Assembly: GCF_000025625.1 (NCBI RefSeq)
Contig: NC_013922.1
Location: 558,001 to 622,000 of the forward strand
Source of the DNA: Natrialba magadii ATCC 43099
GTDB taxonomy: Archaea; Halobacteriota; Halobacteria; Halobacteriales; Natrialbaceae
DNA: 64,000 nucleotides
Direction of reading: 5' to 3'
The first letter of the stretch is position 1, and every line of letters begins with the position of its first letter. Both the position numbers and the translations under genes were made by a program. Below the pieces are notes generated by a model that was not told where the DNA came from, did not search any database, and was given only the letters and a program-made list of their open reading frames with translations. Shown piece after piece: positions 35,019-42,228 of this stretch.

Positions 35019-35626
35019 TGCACCTGCAGGCTCGAGAAAGACGGATAAATAGGGTGTAGTCAGTACGACTGATTGAATTCGAGGTTGTACAGCTCGGCGA
35101 GTCGTAGCTGACGCCTACCGACTGTCCAGATTGCTGTAACTCTGTATCGGTGCAATGCAGAACGATCGCGGTATTGCAGCAGAAACGGAAAACGGTTCGT
35201 ACGCACAGTGAATCAAAGATGGTCCCCTGGCCAGCGTCCCCCTCAAACCATAGTAACAACTGAAACTGTTTGCACACCAATCGCACTTCCGCGGTTCTCA
35301 CTCGTTCCACTCGCTCCGAACCGCGCTGCCTCCGTGCGGCTTGGTGTGCACTGACTGTCAGTGGTTACCATAGCTTACCCATTTCCATACAGCTATCCCT
35401 GACAGCTCTCGTCCCTGCGAGTAACGTTGTTTCCGTCAGGACGCAACGCTCAGGAGGACGCTATCAGCTGCTGTGCGTCCGCTTTTGTCGTCTGTGGGTA
35501 GTGACCGCTGACACTGACTGCCCGCAGTGTGGTAGAAGGGAGGGGGTGGGAGTGAATTCCAACTCGAGATTTGAGGAGAGAAAGGGAGAGAAAGAGAAGG
35601 AGAAGGAAAGTGACTGGAGTGAACGA
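35019..35626. other. Gene-free region with MITE-like copy and purine-rich tract
   Basis: Contains MITE-like copy D (35248-35373, listed separately). A purine-rich stretch with GGGAGG and GAGAAAGGGAGAG runs lies at about 35535-35615, directly beyond the stop of the small membrane protein. No gene was recognised. Confidence 0.55.
35248..35373. mobile_element. MITE-like hairpin element, copy D
   Basis: A 126-base element with imperfect terminal inverted repeats of about 33 bases: left CCATAGTAACAACTGAAAC and onward to GCACACCAA, right (reverse complement) CTATGGTAACCACTGACAG to GCACACCAA, about 25 of 33 matching. The interior contains ACTTCCGCGGTTCTCACTC and CGCTCCGAACCGCGC, similar to the reverse complements of sequences in B and C. 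No coding capacity, so a non-autonomous element is likely. Confidence 0.65.
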
Positions 35627-35842
35627 CTAGTCCGCGTTGAGCGGTGGCTTGGCGGAACGGGCTTCATCGGAGGCGTCGGCCGGCGTGTTGACGAACATCG
35701 CGTGGCCGATGATCCCCATCGCGGTGAATGCGCCGATCGGGACGGCTGCGGTCAACGAAACGCCGACGAACGTCAGGGCTGCGGTGATTCCAAGCAGTGC
35801 GACTGGGATGAGGCCAAGAACAATGTCGTAATATCCAGTCAT
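35627..35842 (-). CDS. Small two-helix membrane protein
   Basis: A 71-residue protein starting MTGYYDIVLGLIPVALLG with two hydrophobic helices (about 8-27 and 33-50) and a short polar C-terminus (PADASDEARSAK). A good TATA box lies about 31 bases before the ATG, so this is a leaderless-style gene. Function unknown. Confidence 0.7.
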   Translation of the reverse strand: MTGYYDIVLGLIPVALLGITAALTFVGVSLTAAVPIGAFTAMGIIGHAMFVNTPADASDEARSAKPPLNAD

Positions 35843-35869
35843 AATCTATCCAATAGTACGTGAAATGCG

Positions 35870-35876
35870 TATATAA
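35870..35876 (-). promoter_or_regulatory. TATA box for the 71-residue membrane protein
   Basis: Minus-strand TTATATA, centred about 31 bases upstream of the ATG at 35842; the best TATA match in the window. Confidence 0.6.
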
Positions 35877-35972
35877 GTGTTTCCCATAATCGCTTGATAT
35901 TGGACCGGTTTCTAATCCATATTTGGGGTGCTGGATACTCATAACTTATGAGTTGCTTATCAGAGAGCAGAT

Positions 35973-36143
35973 ATGGATAAGAATAATCATGCGATAGCAG
36001 AGAGATTCTTCGGTGAGGCACTGAAACGAGATATCACGACGAAAAAACGCACGAGGAGAGGACTGTGTTTAGTGTTGGCACTAGTCATAGAAACGATTGA
36101 AGGGATAGTTCAGAATATGAGACTGCTACCAGCGCCAGAATAG
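35973..36143 (+). CDS. Possible 56-residue AT-rich gene
   Basis: Open frame from ATG to TAG reading MDKNNHAIAERFFGEALK with a short hydrophobic middle (CLVLALVIETIEG) and a basic stretch (TTKKRTRRG). Its Lys/Asn-rich, AT-rich codon use is unlike the surrounding acidic proteins and suggests foreign origin. It may be a chance frame in AT-rich DNA. Confidence 0.3.
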   Translation: MDKNNHAIAERFFGEALKRDITTKKRTRRGLCLVLALVIETIEGIVQNMRLLPAPE

Positions 36144-36195
36144 TGTTTACCATCTATGATATGTTTGATGCCGGAGATGACAGAGGATCGAAACG

Positions 36196-36612
36196 CTATC
36201 GTCGGGTGATCACAGCATACCCGACACGCCAGCCGACGAGGGCGACCAGTCCGAAACCGGTGATGACAAGGCCGAACGGCCAGGCAGCCGAGCCATCGAG
36301 AAACGGCGATACACGGAGTGACAGTCCGATATTCGCCGCTGCGATCCAGGTCAGTGCCGTCAGTCGCGCCGTTCCGATCACCGACGCCGTACTGTTACGA
36401 GTGTACAACCCCGACAACGCCGTCATCGCGACCCAGCCGAGCAGGAACGGGGCCAACGCCTCGAGCAGGGCGGGAATGCCGTCGACCAGCCCGTGTGAGT
36501 ACTGACCGTACAGGATCAACGCCGTCAACAGAGCAATGTCGACGGTACCGACCAGCAGCGTTTCGCGATCGAAGACCGATGTGCGCTCATCCGCCTGCAC
36601 TGCAGTGTCCAT
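36196..36612 (-). CDS. DUF3054 membrane protein
   Basis: A 138-residue four-helix membrane protein (helices about 18-38, 48-68, 78-98 and 108-130) with the DUF3054 pattern AALLEALAPFLLGWVAMTALSG in the second helix. Widely conserved in haloarchaea and some bacteria without a defined function. It begins with a short acidic N-terminus MDTAVQADERTSVFDRE. Confidence 0.85.
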   Translation of the reverse strand: MDTAVQADERTSVFDRETLLVGTVDIALLTALILYGQYSHGLVDGIPALLEALAPFLLGWVAMTALSGLYTRNSTASVIGTARLTALTWIAAANIGLSLRVSPFLDGSAAWPFGLVITGFGLVALVGWRVGYAVITRR

Positions 36613-36992
36613 ACGCGCTGGTCGGGACCGTATCCCTATTGGTGTCCCGATTTCAGCCGCAGCATCGGCTCGTCACGAAGCCGGCTCGACGCAGGAATTG
36701 ACAGGGGAGGAGGAACCCGGCGACTGGCATCGCCGAGTTGCCGCATGTCGTCCCAACGGACGAAGCGTCTCCGTGCGAGGGCGTCCTCGCACGTCTCCTC
36801 GAACACACGAATGGAGCTTTGTTATCGGGTCCATTCACTGACCGCCCATCGGTTCGGAAACCTACCTGTCCGGTATATGCTGTCCATACCGACTCGAGTG
36901 CCTGCCGTATGGAGTCCCAAACCGGGACACTGCGTGATCAACTGGCCTCTTGTTCAGGTACCGTCCCAGCTGCTACCGCACAGCCATATACA
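36613..36992. other. Intergenic region without a recognised gene
   Basis: About 380 bases. Several short open frames exist on both strands but none has convincing composition or a plausible promoter. I see no repeat or RNA gene here. Confidence 0.55.
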
Positions 36993-37619
36993 TTACCGTG
37001 CTCTTGATCCACTACTGCCGTCCTCACGACGCAAGTACCCGATCGTCCCTGGATCGAAGTAATAGCGCGAGCCGCAGTTTCCACAGTCCGCAGACAGGGC
37101 CTGGCCGTGCTGGTGGAGTTTCCAGAGTTTCGTTTGATTGCGTTCGATATCGAGTGTCACCGACTGGTCACAGTTCGGCACGGTACACGGGAACCGGACG
37201 TACCAGTTCGGCACCGAGAGCGCGCCGAGCGGGGCGAGTTCGCTCCGGAGTCGACACAGCAGATTGAAAATCGTCACCGAGGGGTTCTCGCGGTCGATCA
37301 CGACGCCTTCGACATCGCTGATGAAGCCACCACGGCGACACTCGTCATCGTACAGCGGCAACACGGGGATTCCCTTCGCGAGGGCGTAACCGATCTCCTG
37401 GTTGATCCACTGGCTGGTCGTCGCTCGCTTGGTGAGCACCGCGACGACCACGTCGCTGTTCGCCAATCGGCCCTCGAGACGCGCTCGTGAGCCGCCGGAT
37501 TCGACCTCCTCGAGCGCGATGTGGACACCAAAGGGGAAGTTCTTCACCGTCGAGAACAGATCCTGGACGAGCTCGAGATCACCTGGCGCGTGCGAGACGA
37601 AGACCTGTTCTCCGGACAT
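36993..37619 (-). CDS. TIR-domain protein with C-terminal zinc ribbon
   Basis: A 208-residue protein. Residues 5-130 show a TIR fold: EQVFVSHAPGDLELVQDL at strand A/helix A, SDVVVAVLTKRATTSQW with the W71 of the conserved TIR tryptophan-containing motif and candidate catalytic Glu75 (WINQEIGYALAKG), then PVLPLYDDE. Bacterial TIR domains are NAD hydrolases in immune systems, with the Glu essential. The C-terminal 60 residues carry C145, C150, C179 and C182, a zinc-binding or nucleic-acid-like ribbon. I prefer the ATG at 37619; the 66 residues upstream in frame are basic and non-conserved. No partner (Argonaute, Thoeris-type ThsA or cyclase) is adjacent. It is a plausible defence gene but may be a non-defence TIR protein. 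Confidence 0.8.
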   Translation of the reverse strand: MSGEQVFVSHAPGDLELVQDLFSTVKNFPFGVHIALEEVESGGSRARLEGRLANSDVVVAVLTKRATTSQWINQEIGYALAKGIPVLPLYDDECRRGGFISDVEGVVIDRENPSVTIFNLLCRLRSELAPLGALSVPNWYVRFPCTVPNCDQSVTLDIERNQTKLWKLHQHGQALSADCGNCGSRYYFDPGTIGYLRREDGSSGSRAR

Positions 37620-37701
37620 ACGTTCTCGTCGAGATGATGGTTCGTGAGCTATTATGAAGGTACCTACTCTCGACAGGAGCACACGGCGGCCGCTGCAGAC
37701 G

Positions 37702-38154
37702 CTATGCCTGCGAAATCGTCTCGAGTACCCGCTGTGAGAATTCGACCTGCGAGAGGTCGTCCGAGAGCCGCTCGAACCACGCAGCTTCGACGTGCCAGCT
37801 TCCACGACGAACTCCATCAGTCGTCAGCGACGTCACCTCGAGTCGTCCCGGCTGCCACTCGCGCTCCTCGGCGACCGCCAGCAGTGTCCGGAGTACTGCA
37901 CCGACCTCGTTGCTCGTCACACCCGGTGCCTCCGAGACGGTTTCGTACTCGAGTACGATCGGAGCCAGTTGCTCGTCGCCGGTGGTCTCGCTCTCGTGTC
38001 GGTTTCCGTCCACGTTCGCGTCTCCGTCCCCATCCTCATCCTCAGCCTCATCCCCATCTCTGTCCCCCTGTTCGAGTTCGAACGCCGTCACGTAGATGCC
38101 GTGGCTCATGAGCCGATTCTCGAGTGCGACAGCCACGGGCCGCTCGTCGCTCAT
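37702..38154 (-). CDS. Conserved haloarchaeal hypothetical protein with acidic insert
   Basis: A 150-residue soluble protein. Two conserved-looking halves (PVAVALENRLMSHGIYVTAFELE; IVLEYETVSEAPGVTSNEVGA and the WHVEAAWFERLSDDL end) are joined by an Asp/Glu/Gly-rich insert (residues 30-60) derived from GAC/GAG-rich DNA. No family assigned. It is divergent from nothing obvious, with about 80 bases to the TIR gene downstream and 110 to tpiA upstream. Confidence 0.6.
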   Translation of the reverse strand: MSDERPVAVALENRLMSHGIYVTAFELEQGDRDGDEAEDEDGDGDANVDGNRHESETTGDEQLAPIVLEYETVSEAPGVTSNEVGAVLRTLLAVAEEREWQPGRLEVTSLTTDGVRRGSWHVEAAWFERLSDDLSQVEFSQRVLETISQA

Positions 38155-38265
38155 ACGAGATGTGTTGTCGTGTTGTGAGAAAAGGTGTTTGGTCGGGTGT
38201 CTACTGTGCCGGCATTGTGAACACCCGTGGTGAGAAATCGCGGGAACGGCCGAGCAAAAGCCCGC

Positions 38266-38910
38266 TCAGAGCGGGTCGACCAGATCCTCAAGTGCAGCCG
38301 TCGGATCGTCAGCCTTCGCGACGCCGCTTGCGAGCAGGACGCCCTCGGAGCCGAGGTCGCTGGCAGCGACCACGTCGTCGCCCGTGCTGATACCCGCACC
38401 GCAGAGCACGGACACATCGTTATCGACGCTCTCGGCTGCATCCACGGCGTCCTCGACGATATCCGGATCAGCCTGGCTGACCGGCGTTCCCGTCCCGATC
38501 AGTGCTGGCGGTTCGACGGCGACGGCATCCGGTCCGAGCGCCGCGGCCGCGCCGATCTGTGCTGGGTTGTTCGCACAGACGACCGTCTCGAGTCCGGCGC
38601 GCTCCGCTGCCTGCACCGAGCCGTCGATATCGGCGAGTTTCAGGCGCTGCTCGGAGTGGTTGATCAGGGTGCCGACTGCACCTGCGTTGGCGACGGACTC
38701 CGCAAGCGTGTGTCCGGTGTTGCTCCCGTGTTCGATCGGATCGACGTGCTGTGCCCAGGTCTCTGCGCCGGTGTCGGCGACGCGTTCGAGGTGTGCTGCC
38801 TGCGGCGCGACGGCGAGGCGAGCGTCGGTAGTCTCGTTAACATCGCGGACGGCCTCCGCGACGGCGACTGGATCACACGGATACGTCTTCAGGTTGACGA
38901 GGACGAACAT
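38266..38910 (-). CDS. tpiA: Triose-phosphate isomerase
   Basis: Interconverts dihydroxyacetone phosphate and glyceraldehyde 3-phosphate in glycolysis/gluconeogenesis. The 214-residue archaeal short form has NLKTYP near 7 (Asn-Lys), INHSEQRL near 92 with the His, and the catalytic Glu in [12 protein letters not shown] near 130-145, followed by the phosphate-binding ALLCGAGIS-like segment. Cytoplasmic and probably a homotetramer, as is usual for archaea. The gap downstream to the hypothetical gene is 111 bases. Confidence 0.96.
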   Translation of the reverse strand: MFVLVNLKTYPCDPVAVAEAVRDVNETTDARLAVAPQAAHLERVADTGAETWAQHVDPIEHGSNTGHTLAESVANAGAVGTLINHSEQRLKLADIDGSVQAAERAGLETVVCANNPAQIGAAAALGPDAVAVEPPALIGTGTPVSQADPDIVEDAVDAAESVDNDVSVLCGAGISTGDDVVAASDLGSEGVLLASGVAKADDPTAALEDLVDPL

Positions 38911-39098
38911 CGCTATAGGAGAGAGGCCCGTCCCGCGAAAGAAATAGCTTGCGAGTCAGCGCGCCATGTCGTGCCACGACCGCCACGTGGGATGCGGGGG
39001 CAGACAGCGGCTCGTACTCGAGTGGCACAGACGACGCGCTCGCATCGCAATCGGGTGTGTCTCCCGTTGCTCCCAGCTTACTTCGACGCGAGCGGCGC

Positions 39099-39650
39099 TC
39101 AGTCCTTGCGCTTGACGACGTCACCGAGCGTGTAACTGCCCGACGAGGAGCCGCCGGACCACTCGGAGTCGTCGCCCGAACTTCCCTCTGCGCTCAGGTC
39201 GATCTCGAGGAAGCGCTCGAGTTTCGACTGGACGCGATCGCTCGGCAGGGTATCGCCGCGTTCGATCTTTCGGATGAGACTCGACTTCTCGTTGAGCTCG
39301 TTGGCCAGATCGGACTGGCTGAGGCCCTTGTTTTCGCGTGCGGACCGGACGAGGTCGTCGTAATCGGGTGCGAGTTCGTCCATATCGTCGAACATATCGT
39401 TCCGACGTTGGGTACTCGAACTCGACGAAGACGAGCTACTTGCCCCACTCGAGCCGGCCGATTGGCCGCTCGAACTCGACGATGAGGACGAGGAACCGGT
39501 CGAGTACTTGGTGGACGTGCTCGAACTCGACGGCTGTCTGACTTCGGTGCCGAAGTCGGTACAGTTCGAACACACGTCTAACTTCGCGCCCTCGACCTTG
39601 ATGGTCTTCGGAGACGACGTCTCGGCGCCACACATCTCGCACTGAACCAT
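39099..39650 (-). CDS. Multiprotein bridging factor aMBF1
   Basis: A 183-residue transcription cofactor of the aMBF1/MBF1 family. It has an N-terminal zinc ribbon (CEMCGAETSSPKTI...CSNC), a Ser-rich low-complexity linker of about 50 residues (roughly 45-95) and a C-terminal XRE-type helix-turn-helix (DLANELNEKSSLIRKIERGDTLPS) with an Asp/Ser/Gly tail. In archaea it links transcription or translation factors; its role is not fully defined. The ATG at 39650 is chosen (MVQCEMCG). The expanded Ser linker is longer than I would expect. Confidence 0.9.
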   Translation of the reverse strand: MVQCEMCGAETSSPKTIKVEGAKLDVCSNCTDFGTEVRQPSSSSTSTKYSTGSSSSSSSSSGQSAGSSGASSSSSSSSSTQRRNDMFDDMDELAPDYDDLVRSARENKGLSQSDLANELNEKSSLIRKIERGDTLPSDRVQSKLERFLEIDLSAEGSSGDDSEWSGGSSSGSYTLGDVVKRKD

Positions 39651-39731
39651 GCACGAATCTATATCGCGGCGAGTCATAAACCATGCGGCGCGTTGCTGTT
39701 CCGAAGACAGTCCCACACCAGCCTGAGACCG

Positions 39732-40343
39732 CTACTCGAGTGCCGACCAGGAGTAGAAAAAGCGCTGAAGCGCCGTCAGGTGACCGACGACGGCGAGGAA
39801 GACCAGTAGCCATCCGATCAGCGTTAGACCGGCGACCTCGCCCGAAACAGGATAGGCCAGAAAGCCGACGACACCGATGATGGCCAGCCGGTCCGCACGA
39901 CCGACGAGACCGCCGTAGACCCGGTCGAGGCCGACAGCCTGGGCCTGGGTTCCGAGGTAGGAGGTCATCACGACGCCCGTAACGGCGAGGAAGCCGAGCA
40001 GGTAATCACCGATGCCGGCCGCCAGACCCGCGATGATGACGATGTCGGCGTACCGGTCGAGCACGTGGTCGAGCAGGTCGCCGCCCGCCGACGCAACCTC
40101 CTGCTCTCGCGCGAGTGCGCCGTCGACGATATCGAGCCAGCCGTTCAGGAAGACTAACGCGGCGGCGACGGCGTACCAGACGGGTGCTGCTCTCCCCCCG
40201 AGGAAGAACGCCCCTGCGGCCAGCACCGCCATCCCGAACGCGACGATACTCACGCCGTCGGGGCTCATCCCGATGCGGTCGAATCCCTTTACGAACGGAT
40301 CCAGAAAGCGCGAGATGTATGGTCTGAACTTATCGAGTGTCAT
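39732..40343 (-). CDS. CDP-alcohol phosphatidyltransferase (archaetidylinositol-phosphate synthase type)
   Basis: A 203-residue membrane enzyme with about six helices. The family catalytic motif DG-x2-AR-x8-G-x3-D-x3-D is present around residues 70-95 (VDGALAREQEVASAGGD...DHVLDRYAD). It transfers CDP-archaeol to an alcohol such as inositol phosphate during polar-lipid synthesis. Its start overlaps the stop of the kinase upstream (ATGA), giving the order hisC-kinase-pgs. Confidence 0.9.
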   Translation of the reverse strand: MTLDKFRPYISRFLDPFVKGFDRIGMSPDGVSIVAFGMAVLAAGAFFLGGRAAPVWYAVAAALVFLNGWLDIVDGALAREQEVASAGGDLLDHVLDRYADIVIIAGLAAGIGDYLLGFLAVTGVVMTSYLGTQAQAVGLDRVYGGLVGRADRLAIIGVVGFLAYPVSGEVAGLTLIGWLLVFLAVVGHLTALQRFFYSWSALE

Positions 40344-40936
40344 AGCAGGTACTCCGTAAAGTCGACCTCGCCAGCACTCGGCTCGCGCTCACCCGCAACG
40401 ACGGCTGCGAGTTCGTCCGCGACAGCTTCTGGCTCGCGATCGGTCGTGTCGATTTCGTAGACGGACTCGAGTCCGTGCTGGTCGACGGCTTCGGAGAGGA
40501 TTACGTCGAGGGCCTCGCTCTCAGCATTTTCGGCCGCCTTTCCTTCGGTTTCGCCGCGTTCGCGGAGTCGATCCGCAAGCTCTTCGGGGGCACACCGGAG
40601 GACGGCGACGCGGTCAGCGTCGAAGTGGTGTGCGAGGTGGGAGTCGACGACGAGGGTATCGGCGTCGTGGCCGTCGAGCCACGCTGCGAGCCCGTCCAGG
40701 TCGGCGACCTTGCTCTCGCGGTCGGGGTCGACCTCGGTGTAGAGGCCTTCTTCGGCGAGCACGTCGTTGAGGTGGACGACTTCGACCTCGCCGTGGTCGA
40801 TGTCTTCACCGTCAGCGTTCGCGTCTTCGCTGTCCGCTTCACTCTCACCCTCATGCTCTCTGGCGAGCCGATCAGCCAGCAGTTCGGTCGCGGTCGTCTT
40901 CCCCGTTCCAGGGGTCCCGGTGACCGCGATTCTCAC
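40340..40936 (-). CDS. Adenylate kinase-like NTPase (Fap7/hCINAP family)
   Basis: A 198-residue P-loop NTPase beginning (GTG start) MRIAVTGTPGTGKTT. Family members are atypical adenylate kinases needed for small-subunit rRNA maturation with Rps14 in eukaryotes and archaea. Further motifs are HLNDVLAEEGLYT (NMP-binding area) and VVDSHLAHH near 97-105. An acidic insert (about residues 27-50) is haloadaptive. It overlaps the end of hisC (GTGA) and the start of the lipid-synthase gene. Confidence 0.87.
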   Translation of the reverse strand: MRIAVTGTPGTGKTTATELLADRLAREHEGESEADSEDANADGEDIDHGEVEVVHLNDVLAEEGLYTEVDPDRESKVADLDGLAAWLDGHDADTLVVDSHLAHHFDADRVAVLRCAPEELADRLRERGETEGKAAENAESEALDVILSEAVDQHGLESVYEIDTTDREPEAVADELAAVVAGEREPSAGEVDFTEYLL

Positions 40937-42132
40937 GTGTCGGACACCTCACGTTCGTGGTCGGCTGCGGGACCGGAATCAGAATTGGGATTGGGTTCGG
41001 AATCGGAATCGGAATCGGAATCGGAATCGAGATCCAGACCGAGATCCGCGAGCACCTCGTTGAGCGTCTCGATCGCGCGCTCGGTTTCGGCCTCGGTGCC
41101 GCAGGTGATGCGGATACAGCCGGGTAGCCCGAAGCTCGTACAGTCCCGGACGATGACGCCACGTTCCTGCATCGTCTCGGCGACCGTACTGGCGTCGCCC
41201 ACAGCTGCGAGGGCGAAGTTCCCCTCGCTCTCCCAGACGTGCGCATCGATATCCTCACGCATGGCCGTGCGGGACTTGCGTGCCGTCTCGACGGTCCGCT
41301 CGACGTGTTTGTCGTCGCCGAAGGCGGCCAGCCCGGCCCGGCAGGCGAGTTCGCTCGCGGCGAAGGGCGTGTTCACGCGCGTGTAGGCGTCTGCCCACTC
41401 GTCGGGAACCACGGCGTAGCCGAGTCGGAGGCCGGCGAGGCCGTAGGCCTTCGAGAACGTCCGCAAGACGGCGATATCGTCCCGCGAATCGAAGCCGTCT
41501 CGGCCCTCGATAAGTGCGATGGCGCTCTCGACGTCGGCGAACTCGCCGTAGGCCTCGTCGACGACGACGAGCGTCTCCTCGTCGGTTTCGTCTGCCAGGC
41601 GCTCGATTTCGGCGAGGTCGATCGTCGACCCCGACGGGTTGTGCGGGCTGGTGAGATAGACGATCCGTTCGCCGTCGTAGTCCTCGAGAACTGCCTGTGC
41701 GGTCTGGGCGAATCCATCCTCGCGGTCGAGGCTGTACTCACTGACCTCGCCGTGGTGGAAGCGGGCGCTCATACCGTAGTAGGCGAATCCGGGCGTCGGA
41801 ACGAGCACCTCGTCGCCGGGTTCGATGACGGCCCGTGAGAGGTAATCGAGTGCCCCGTCGCCACCGTTTGCCAGCCAGACCTGTGCGGGTGAGATGTCCC
41901 AGTGGTCGGCGACGGCTTCGGTGAGGTCAGTGTGTGTTGATTTCGGGTAGGAACTGACGGTCGAGGCTGCCTCGCGGATAGTCTCGACGGCGGCCGGCGA
42001 GGGTCCGTGCGGGTTCTCGTTCGAGGCGAGTTTGACGAACTCCGAGGGATCGCGCCCGAGTTCGCGGGCGACTTCCTCGATGCCCCGACCCGCCTCGTAG
42101 GCGACGTGATCGGACAGATCGCGCGGTTGCAT
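40933..42132 (-). CDS. hisC: Histidinol-phosphate aminotransferase
   Basis: PLP enzyme of histidine biosynthesis, 399 residues. Landmarks: KLASNENPHGPSP near 35, SYPKS near 66, the PLP-Lys motif RTFSKAYGLAGLRLGY near 225, and a C-terminal Arg-containing segment (ADLGLDLDSDSD). I chose the ATG at 42132 (MQPRDLSD); 42171 adds 13 non-conserved residues. The last 40 residues are an Asp-Ser repeat from a GGAATC hexanucleotide expansion. No other his gene is adjacent. Confidence 0.95.
   Translation of the reverse strand: MQPRDLSDHVAYEAGRGIEEVARELGRDPSEFVKLASNENPHGPSPAAVETIREAASTVSSYPKSTHTDLTEAVADHWDISPAQVWLANGGDGALDYLSRAVIEPGDEVLVPTPGFAYYGMSARFHHGEVSEYSLDREDGFAQTAQAVLEDYDGERIVYLTSPHNPSGSTIDLAEIERLADETDEETLVVVDEAYGEFADVESAIALIEGRDGFDSRDDIAVLRTFSKAYGLAGLRLGYAVVPDEWADAYTRVNTPFAASELACRAGLAAFGDDKHVERTVETARKSRTAMREDIDAHVWESEGNFALAAVGDASTVAETMQERGVIVRDCTSFGLPGCIRITCGTEAETERAIETLNEVLADLGLDLDSDSDSDSDSEPNPNSDSGPAADHEREVSDT
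40999..41028. repeat. GGAATC hexanucleotide repeat in the 3' end of hisC
   Basis: Five GGAATC units on the plus strand. Read as GATTCC on the coding strand they give Asp-Ser pairs in the disordered C-terminus of HisC. The period of six keeps the reading frame. Confidence 0.9.
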
Positions 42133-42228
42133 ACGCGAAGCCTGTTCGCCGTGGCTCTTAAGCGTGCTCACCTACCGTCGCCACGCCGCGTCTGTGTCAC
42201 CCGCGCTAACTGCAGAAGCTGTAGGGTG

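Larger units (their letters stand above)
35843..36195. other. AT-rich gap with a candidate small gene
   Basis: About 350 bases clearly richer in A/T than the flanks. The minus-strand promoter of the membrane gene is at its left edge. A 56-codon frame on the plus strand occupies the middle (listed separately). The pattern ACTCATAACTTATGAGT near 35937-35953 is a nearly perfect palindrome. Confidence 0.5.

Noticed and set aside
36738-37007. An 89-codon plus-strand frame upstream of the TIR gene
   Set aside because: Composition is not haloarchaeal-like and no promoter or homologue is evident.
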